Shown here: positions 5,716-9,275 of the stretch, piece by piece
How the letters are laid out: the number at the start of each line of letters is the position of its first letter
How positions within the stretch are numbered: the first letter of the stretch is position 1
Source of the DNA: Oscillospiraceae bacterium
GTDB taxonomy: Bacteria; Bacillota; Clostridia; Oscillospirales; Ruminococcaceae
NCBI GenBank assembly: GCA_019413245.1
Contig: DXNX01000094.1
Span: 1 to 9,275 of the forward strand
Length of the DNA stretch: 9,275 nt
Reading direction: 5' to 3'
The notes under the pieces: generated by a model
Databases searched by the model: none
Seen by the model: the letters and a program-made list of their open reading frames with translations, nothing else
Told to the model about the DNA's origin: nothing
Made by a program: the position numbers and the translations under genes

Positions 5716-6146
5716 ACGGAAAACGTATGGACTATATCCACCGTCCCGTCCGGACCGGGGCGCTGACATTGCTGATTACGGCAGTCCTGATATGCCTGGC
5801 AGTCCTGGCCGTTCTGGCATTGACTACTGCCCAGGCAGATCTTGCCATGGCGGATAAGGCACTGTCGGGGTTGCAGAACCAGGCTGCCATTGAAACAGCC
5901 GGGCAGGAGTGTCTGGCCGAACTGGACGCCGCACTGAAGCAGGGCAATGCTTCCCCGGAAGGTTTTGCTTCCTCGGCGGATGGTTCGCTGAACACCTCGT
6001 TTTCCATGAACGGAAACACGCTGCAAATTGTTGCCAACCCGAAAGAACCGACAGCAGATGACCCGGCTGCCTACCGGATTCTGACCTGGCAGTTGACCAC
6101 ACAGTGGGAACCTGACCAGACCCTGGACCTGTGGAATGGGATGTGA
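5712..6146 (+). CDS. Small pilin/PilX-like membrane protein
   Basis: 144 residues from ATG 5712. The basic leader has R11 and R14 before G16, then a membrane helix (about 17-38), a helical stalk (TTAQADLAMADKALSGLQNQAAIETAGQECLAELDAAL) and a polar C-terminal head. The leader R-x-x-R-T-G16 followed by A-L-T-L-L is a partial prepilin-type signal: Gly is present but the Glu at +5 is Leu. The layout resembles PilX/GspK-like minor components. GGAGGAGG (5697-5704) is seven bases before the ATG, and the ATGA overlap with the upstream gene (5712-5715) suggests coupled translation. An in-frame TTG at 5682 would sit inside the previous gene without a binding site and is unlikely. No enzymatic motif. 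Confidence 0.8.
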   Translation: MNGKRMDYIHRPVRTGALTLLITAVLICLAVLAVLALTTAQADLAMADKALSGLQNQAAIETAGQECLAELDAALKQGNASPEGFASSADGSLNTSFSMNGNTLQIVANPKEPTADDPAAYRILTWQLTTQWEPDQTLDLWNGM

Positions 6147-6165
6147 AAAGAAAGGAACAGGCATC

Positions 6166-7236
6166 ATGTACATTCTTGATGTTTTGAAGCAGGCGCTGGA
6201 ATTGGGCGCTTCGGATATTTTTATCATTGCCGGACTTCCGCTGACCTATAAAGTCAACGGTCGTCAGCAGCGCATGGGGGAGCGCCTGATGCCGGAAGGA
6301 ACCCGTGAATTTGTGGAGGGAATCTATTCCATCTGCGGCCGTTCTCCCGAACGTATGGAAACTCCGGACGCGGATGATGACTTTTCGTTTGCTATTCCGC
6401 ATATGGGGCGTTTCCGGGCCAATGTGCTGCATCAGCGCGGTACCTTGGCCATGGTCCTGCGCGTGATTCAGTTCGGCCTGCCGGACCCTCAGACATTGGG
6501 GATTCCGCCGCAGGTCATGCAGGCCGCCGGAAAGCTCAAAGGCATGGTTCTGGTCACCGGTCCCGCAGGCAGCGGCAAATCCACCACTCTGGCCTGCCTG
6601 ATCGATGCCATCAACCACAACCGGGAATCACACATTATTACGATGGAGGACCCCATCGAATATATCCATCGTCACGACCGCAGTATTGTTACCCAGCGGG
6701 AGATCGGCAGCGATTCGCCCAGCTATGTCAGTGCCTTGCGCAGCGCTTTGCGGGAGAGCCCGGATGTCATTCTGCTGGGGGAAATGCGTGACCTGGAAAC
6801 CATTGAGGTGGCCATGACGGCCGCCGAAACCGGGCAGCTGCTTTTCTCCACGCTGCACACTACCGGCGCCGCCAATACCATTGACCGTATCATTGATGTT
6901 TTCCCGGCCAGCCAGCAGAGCCAGGTGAGAATTCAGCTCTCCATGGTCCTGCAGACGGTCATCAGTCAGCAGCTGATTCCCACAACAGATGGGGGACAGA
7001 CCGCCGTCTTTGAAGTAATGAATAACAATGCTGCCATCAAGAACCTGATTCGGGAAGCCAAAACGCACCAGATCGACGCGGCCATCCAGGCCGGCGCTGC
7101 CGAGGGTATGTGTACGATGGATGATAGCCTGTGCCGCCTGTATGCGCAGAAACGCATTACCAAGGATACAGCGCTGACGTATTGCCTGCGCTATGAAACC
7201 ATGGTGCGCAAACTCAGCGCCATGGAAAGCCTGTAA
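6166..7236 (+). CDS. pilT: PilT-type retraction ATPase (type IV pilus twitching motility family)
   Basis: 356 residues from ATG 6166, with AAAGGAA ending eight bases upstream. PilT is a cytoplasmic hexameric ATPase that powers pilus disassembly. The N-terminal PAS-like domain starts with LELGASDIFIIAGLPLTYKVNGR (11-33), the standard PilT opening. The ATPase core shows Walker A G132-PAGSGKST (K138), an Asp box IITMEDPIEYIH (157-168), Walker B D200-VILLGEMRD with E206, and a His box STLHTTGA with H231. The VGEMRD-type sequence and AAETGQLLFSTLHT separate PilT/PilU from PilB/GspE, which carry a longer N-terminus and a zinc-binding tetracysteine motif not seen here. An in-frame ATG at 6136 overlaps the previous gene without a binding site. 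It lies with PilC-like and pilin-like genes, but no PilB is in the window. Confidence 0.95.
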   Translation: MYILDVLKQALELGASDIFIIAGLPLTYKVNGRQQRMGERLMPEGTREFVEGIYSICGRSPERMETPDADDDFSFAIPHMGRFRANVLHQRGTLAMVLRVIQFGLPDPQTLGIPPQVMQAAGKLKGMVLVTGPAGSGKSTTLACLIDAINHNRESHIITMEDPIEYIHRHDRSIVTQREIGSDSPSYVSALRSALRESPDVILLGEMRDLETIEVAMTAAETGQLLFSTLHTTGAANTIDRIIDVFPASQQSQVRIQLSMVLQTVISQQLIPTTDGGQTAVFEVMNNNAAIKNLIREAKTHQIDAAIQAGAAEGMCTMDDSLCRLYAQKRITKDTALTYCLRYETMVRKLSAMESL

Positions 7237-7266
7237 AGTACGGGCATACAGGGGAGGAAAGAAAAA

Positions 7267-8526
7267 ATGAAACGCATCCGCGACAGCTGGCTGCGCGTGC
7301 GGACCAGTACACTGCTGCTTGCCAAGTGGCTGGTGCTGGCAGCCGTCGTCGGTGTCCTTTGCGGCGGCACCGGCGCGGCCTTTTATCATGCAATCGTAAA
7401 AGTTACGGCACTTCGCACACAAAATCCGTGGCTTTTGCTTACCCTGCCGTTGGCAGGTCTTTTGATTGTGGCTATCTACAAACTGACCAGAACCGAAGGG
7501 CAGGGGACCGATAACGTCATTGATGCCGTGCAGGACGGCAAACCTCTGCAGGTACTTTTGCTTCCGGCTATTTTCATTGCCACGGTACTGACGCATCTGG
7601 CTGGCGGCAGTGCCGGTCGTGAGGGCGCGGCCTTGCAGATGGGCGGTGATATTGGCTGGCACGCCGGCCGCCTGCTGCACCTGTCGGACCATGACTGCCG
7701 CGTGGCCACTATCTGCGGCATGGCGGCTTTTTTTACCGCCTTGTTCGGTACGCCGCTGGCAGCGACCATGTTTGCCATGATGGTCATTAACGTAGGCCTG
7801 GTATTTTACGCTGCGTTCATCCCGGCATTTGCAGCTTCTCTGGTTTCCTATGGCCTCTGCACGCTCCTGCGGGTCACGCCGGTACGGTTTGCCGTCACCG
7901 CACCGGCAACGGCACCGCTGCCTATCGTAAAGACTGCCTTTTTCGGGCTTGCCTGCGCCATCGTTACCATGCTGTTCTGCGCTGCGCTTCGCTTTGCCGG
8001 GCGTCGTATGCAGCGCTGGTTTCCCAACCCGTGGATACGCGTTCTCGTCGGCGGTGTTGTGGTTATTGCAGCCACATTGATGTGTGGCTCCATGCGCTAC
8101 AACGGCGCCGGAACTGACGTGATCCAGCAGGCTATTGAACAGGGGCAGGCAATGCCGCAGGATTTCATTCTCAAAATTCTGTTCACGGCTGTCACGCTGG
8201 CCGCCGGATACAAGGGTGGGGAAGTGGTACCCAGTTTCTTCATTGGCGCCACATTTGGCTGTGTCGCCGCACCGCTGTTCGGATTGCCCGCCGGGTTCGG
8301 TGCGGCACTGGGCATGGTGGCGGTCTTCTGTGGTGCCACAAACTGCCTGTTTTCCTCCTTGGCATTGGCTGTTGAGGTGTTCGGCGCCCAGGGTCTTCTG
8401 TATTTTGGCGTTGTCTGCGGCATCTGCCATGCCCTTACCGGATATACGGGCCTTTACAGTCATCAGGGATTTGTGACCGCCAAGATGGAATCTGAATACC
8501 ACACGGACCATCGCGGGCATTATTGA
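7267..8526 (+). CDS. CLC-family anion channel/antiporter (chloride or fluoride type)
   Basis: 419 residues, rich in membrane helices, from ATG 7267 with GGGGAGG at 7251-7257. CLC proteins carry anions, often in exchange for protons. Three anion-pathway signatures are recognisable: GQGTDNVID (78-86) where classic CLCs have GSGIP; GGSAGREGAALQMG (113-126), the GREGP motif with gating Glu E119; and KGGEVVPSFFIGATFG (316-331), the GxFxP region. The missing Ser of GSGIP, the GGSxGREG form and the GGEVxPxFFIGAT form are, as I recall, closer to the CLC-F fluoride/proton antiporter branch and relatives than to chloride CLCs. It is last in the operon, 30 bases after pilT, and its final 7 bases overlap the convergent yunB-like gene. 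Family membership is secure; the ion is inference. Confidence 0.92.
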   Translation: MKRIRDSWLRVRTSTLLLAKWLVLAAVVGVLCGGTGAAFYHAIVKVTALRTQNPWLLLTLPLAGLLIVAIYKLTRTEGQGTDNVIDAVQDGKPLQVLLLPAIFIATVLTHLAGGSAGREGAALQMGGDIGWHAGRLLHLSDHDCRVATICGMAAFFTALFGTPLAATMFAMMVINVGLVFYAAFIPAFAASLVSYGLCTLLRVTPVRFAVTAPATAPLPIVKTAFFGLACAIVTMLFCAALRFAGRRMQRWFPNPWIRVLVGGVVVIAATLMCGSMRYNGAGTDVIQQAIEQGQAMPQDFILKILFTAVTLAAGYKGGEVVPSFFIGATFGCVAAPLFGLPAGFGAALGMVAVFCGATNCLFSSLALAVEVFGAQGLLYFGVVCGICHALTGYTGLYSHQGFVTAKMESEYHTDHRGHY

Positions 8527-9164
8527 GCAGCGGCATAATAACTCGGAACATCTCCATTGAGTAAAACACTGACTACCGGAATCTGGTCCTCGACTTCTGC
8601 TGTGGCGGTGTTGCCATCCAGTACCATGCTGATGGTCACCTGCAGATTCAGCGTAATTGTATACAGTGTCCGGTTGACCGAAACCGCTTCCGTCTCTTCC
8701 TGTAAAGTACCTTCTACATAGGCGTCCGGCAGAAGTGTCAACTTCCACGAAGGTCCTATTCCACCAAATGCTGTAACCCCCGTCAGACTGCCATATGGAA
8801 TTTTCAGGTTCGTTTCTTCCAGCACGGCCAGAGCTTCCTCCACAGCCTGAATCAGAGTTGCTTTGGCCCGGTTCAGCGCTGCTGTGTCTGCGTAAATGGC
8901 CAGCAGGGAACCATCGGCTGCATAATCCGCGGTATACAGCTTCGTATATCGTTCCGGCGCCATTTCCATTTCGGCTTCGACTGCCTGGTTCATGGCTTTT
9001 ACAACGATAGCTCTGCATTCGTATTCGGCCAGTTCTTCCAACGTTGGCTTGAAGGCCGTTTGCACCACATACAGATATCCATATCCCAGCAAAAGTATGA
9101 CCACAAGAATCGCACAGACGCGTCTGCGGATCGGGTGCGGTTCTTTTTTCATTTTGCAGCGCAA
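8520..9164 (-). CDS. yunB: YunB-like sporulation protein
   Basis: 214 residues on the - strand. YunB is a mother-cell (sigma-E regulated in Bacillus subtilis) membrane protein needed for normal sporulation; its biochemical role is not established. A short basic N-terminus leads into one membrane helix (about 16-34), then a helical region with R51-A and N59-x-AV (the family's RA..xIN.AV pattern). The most diagnostic block is IPYGSLTG (122-129) followed by G135-I-G-P138. Later come VNRTLYTITLNL (163-174) and a C-terminal VLLNGDVPSYY, matching the family's INxTxH and VGxVPxxY features. TTG at 9164 is chosen because GGAGG (9178-9174) lies nine bases upstream; the ATG four codons in (9152) is too far from it. 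The gene converges on the CLC gene and overlaps it by 7 bases. Confidence 0.88.
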   Translation of the reverse strand: MRCKMKKEPHPIRRRVCAILVVILLLGYGYLYVVQTAFKPTLEELAEYECRAIVVKAMNQAVEAEMEMAPERYTKLYTADYAADGSLLAIYADTAALNRAKATLIQAVEEALAVLEETNLKIPYGSLTGVTAFGGIGPSWKLTLLPDAYVEGTLQEETEAVSVNRTLYTITLNLQVTISMVLDGNTATAEVEDQIPVVSVLLNGDVPSYYAAAQ

Positions 9165-9178
9165 ATTGCATCACCTCC
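9162..9178 (-). promoter_or_regulatory. Ribosome binding site selecting the TTG start of the yunB-like gene
   Basis: On the - strand GGAGGTGA runs from 9178 down to 9171, followed by the TTG start at 9164-9162. Spacing is nine bases from GGAGG, against 21 to the in-frame ATG at 9152. Confidence 0.7.
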
Positions 9179-9197
9179 GGCAAGAAGATGTCCCGCC

Positions 9198-9225
9198 ATT
9201 TTATGCAACGAAAGAAAAAAGTGAC
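9198..9225 (-). promoter_or_regulatory. Possible sigma-E-like promoter of the yunB-like gene
   Basis: Reading the - strand, GTCACTT (9225-9219), a 13-base spacer, then CATAAAAT (9205-9198). The CATAnnAT -10 fits mother-cell sigma-E promoters, the expected regulator of yunB. The -35 matches only partly (sigma-E prefers an ATA core). Tentative. Confidence 0.3.
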
Positions 9226-9244
9226 ATTTTTTTGCTGGAAGGTG

Positions 9245-9273
9245 TTGACAAAAGCGGATCAGGTTGCTATAAT
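9245..9273 (+). promoter_or_regulatory. Perfect consensus sigma-A promoter reading out of the window
   Basis: TTGACA (9245-9250), a 17-base spacer ending in TGC, then TATAAT (9268-9273), so it also has an extended -10. A T-tract (9227-9233) lies just upstream. The target begins beyond the window end. It is divergent from the yunB-like gene. Confidence 0.85.
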
Positions 9274-9275
9274 AA

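Larger units (their letters stand above)
2449..8526 (+). other. Predicted eight-gene operon (lipoprotein, pilus-like genes, CLC transporter)
   Basis: Eight + strand genes run from the TTG at 2449 to 8526. The gaps are about 14, 12, 32, -4, -4, 19 and 30 bases. I found no intrinsic terminator inside and only one good promoter, before the first gene. Co-transcription is inferred from spacing; an internal promoter before the CLC gene cannot be excluded. Confidence 0.65.

Noticed and set aside
6136..6168. ATG at 6136 as start of pilT
   Set aside because: It overlaps the previous gene and lacks a binding site. ATG 6166 has AAAGGAA at proper spacing and begins exactly where PilT proteins usually begin.
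6628..9183. An 851-residue open frame on the - strand
   Set aside because: It is antisense to pilT and the CLC gene and out of frame with yunB, all of which have clear family motifs. The translation is low-complexity in character (many Gly, Gln, Arg, His, Cys) with no domain, typical of the antisense frame of GC-rich genes.
1..9275. Search for tRNA, rRNA, CRISPR, insertion sequences, long direct or inverted repeats, riboswitches
   Set aside because: None seen by eye. Inverted repeats found are short hairpins already listed. A riboswitch of low similarity could be missed without covariance search.

Overview
The window looks like chromosomal DNA from a Gram-positive Clostridia bacterium, probably Oscillospiraceae (Ruminococcaceae), in the Gemmiger/Subdoligranulum/Faecalibacterium neighbourhood. 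The reasons are GC-rich coding sequence with strong AGGAGG-type ribosome binding sites, frequent TTG/GTG starts, sigma-A style promoters, a YunB-family sporulation gene, and a Firmicutes-type pilus locus that includes a DUF4860-like protein. The genus is inference. Gene density is high, nearly everything is on the + strand, and no gap exceeds about 180 bases. I see no tRNA, rRNA, CRISPR array, insertion sequence or phage gene.

Region 1 (1-1918) is housekeeping. It opens with the C-terminal two thirds of queA (queuosine tRNA modification, cut by the window edge), closed by a long intrinsic terminator. Two closely spaced genes follow: a GNAT acetyltransferase with a C-terminal half like arylalkylamine N-acetyltransferases, and a YfcE/MJ0936-type metallophosphodiesterase. 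Region 2 (about 2005-2354) is a compact single-gene unit: a candidate extended -10 promoter, a hairpin at the predicted 5' end of the transcript, a 61-residue protein of unknown function starting at GTG, and a textbook terminator.

Region 3 (2376-8526) is a probable operon of eight genes behind a TTGAAC-18-TATAAT promoter. The order is a transglutaminase-like lipoprotein, a PilC/GspF inner-membrane platform protein, four small proteins each with one N-terminal membrane helix (pseudopilin-like, one DUF4860-like), a PilT-type ATPase, and a CLC-family anion transporter. Gaps are short, two junctions are ATGA overlaps, and no terminator interrupts the run. Together these make a type IV pilus/type II secretion-like membrane machine, but the pilin-like proteins lack normal prepilin cleavage sites and no PilB, PilD or PilM-Q gene is in the window. 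The transglutaminase-like lipoprotein at the head of the operon and the CLC transporter at its end are the unexpected partners.

Region 4 (8520-9275) holds a YunB-like sporulation gene on the - strand that overlaps the end of the CLC gene by 7 bases, tail to tail. The window ends with a perfect consensus sigma-A promoter pointing right, towards a gene or stable RNA outside the window.
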